This document shows, one piece after another, positions 63,627-64,000 of a stretch of DNA of 64,000 nt; the stretch's first letter is position 1; each line of letters begins with the position of its first letter. The notes beneath the pieces were generated by a model. That model was not told the DNA's origin. It did no database searches and saw nothing but the letters and a program-made list of their open reading frames with translations. Source of the stretch: Campylobacter cuniculorum DSM 23162 = LMG 24588 (GTDB taxonomy: Bacteria; Campylobacterota; Campylobacteria; Campylobacterales; Campylobacteraceae); NCBI RefSeq assembly GCF_002104335.1, contig NZ_CP020867.1, forward strand, positions 310,001 through 374,000, written 5' to 3'. Made by a program: the position numbers and the translations under genes.

Positions 63627-64000
63627 ATGCAAAATTTTATCGAACTTTTAAAAGAAAATGATTTGCTTAAAATCATAGAAGAACCCTTAGATGTGGAGCT
63701 TGAAATTCCTCATTTAGCTTATATAGAAGCTAAAAAGGAGCAGGGAAAGGCTTTGCTTTTTACAAATGCTGTAAGCAAAAAAGAACATAAAAATTATCAA
63801 TTTAAGGTATTAATGAATACCTTTTGCAATGAAAAAGCCCTAAATTTAGCTTTTGGTAGAGATTATAAAGAAGTCAGTGCTGAAATTTCTAAACTTTTAA
63901 AACTCCATATCCCTACAAATTTTAAGGCTAAAGTGGATTTTTTTATGAAACTTCTCACGCTTAAAAATGTCCCCCCTAAAAGAATCCATGCAAAATACCG
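63627..64000 (+). CDS. ubiD: UbiD-family decarboxylase, 5' part only
   Basis: The frame starts MQNFIELLKENDLLKIIEEP and runs off the window after about 124 codons. The segment LEIPHLAYIEAKKEQGKALLF followed by NTFCNEKALNLAFGR matches the start of UbiD/menaquinone-pathway (UbiD, Cj0546-like) decarboxylases, which need prenylated flavin from UbiX. The active-site part lies outside the window. It follows hemC in the same order as C. jejuni (memory). Confidence 0.82.
   Translation, partial: MQNFIELLKENDLLKIIEEPLDVELEIPHLAYIEAKKEQGKALLFTNAVSKKEHKNYQFKVLMNTFCNEKALNLAFGRDYKEVSAEISKLLKLHIPTNFKAKVDFFMKLLTLKNVPPKRIHAKY

Noticed and set aside
1-64000. tRNA, rRNA, tmRNA, insertion sequences or prophage genes
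   Set aside because: None was recognised: gaps are short and AT-rich, no cloverleaf or transposase was seen.

Overview
The window is a single AT-rich chromosomal segment of an epsilonproteobacterium, almost certainly a thermotolerant Campylobacter. The evidence is Campylobacter-type FlaA flagellin ends, a cbb3 oxidase ccoQ-ccoP pair, a type II-C Cas9 that closely resembles C. jejuni Cas9, small epsilon-specific proteins (DUF4006, DUF2018), sigma54 and sigma28 flagellar promoters, and poly-G phase-variation tracts. From memory of gene order, blocks matching several separate C. jejuni regions are joined here (ccoP-addA, flhB-polA, flgK-truD, topA-cysQ, DUF2018-ubiD), so this is probably a different species. 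The C. upsaliensis/C. helveticus group is my guess; it is not proven by the sequence.

Layout. 1-7.7 kb: end of the cbb3 oxidase operon with assembly-type genes (ccoQ, ccoP, DUF4006, a 33-aa membrane peptide, a TPM protein, FixH-like), then AddB/AddA-type recombination nuclease-helicases. 7.7-13.5 kb: flhB, motA/motB, polA and a small YqaA-like membrane protein. 13.8-15.8 kb: metallophosphatase and TerC. 16.2-22.3 kb: the flagellin locus. flaA is followed by a three-gene minus-strand island (DUF262 protein, AAA ATPase with a DUF3696-like end, PLD-like protein) and then by an inverted, promoterless, in-frame copy of only the flagellin variable region. 22.8-32 kb: uvrA, two TauE/SafE permeases, a TIGR02757 protein, and the flagellar genes flgK-flgN-flgM-flgJ-flgI behind a sigma54 promoter. 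32.2-36 kb: a surface-glycan type island with two poly-G tracts and one poly-T tract. 36.1-40.1 kb: rsmD, two hypotheticals, thiL, truD. 40.1-46.7 kb: cas9-cas1-cas2, a tracrRNA on the minus strand, and a CRISPR array of 30 intact repeats plus one decayed repeat. 47-55 kb: topA, a poly-G controlled DUF1796 gene, bioB, an antiporter, gltA, cysQ, exported hypotheticals. 55.2-64 kb: DUF2018, a polyprenyl synthase, hemA, proS, fxsA, a one-gene restriction-methylation fusion, hemC, and the start of ubiD.

The most notable points are: (1) an inverted silent flagellin cassette separated from flaA by a candidate defence operon, giving a plausible flagellin antigenic-variation system; (2) the DUF262/ATPase/PLD-like operon itself, which I cannot assign to a named defence system; (3) a CRISPR array with large internal duplications (19 distinct spacers among 30); (4) a perfect 16-bp hairpin that covers the flgN ribosome-binding site; (5) three poly-G tracts in glycan or hypothetical genes; (6) a single-gene nuclease-methyltransferase inserted in the hem region. 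No tRNA or rRNA gene was recognised.
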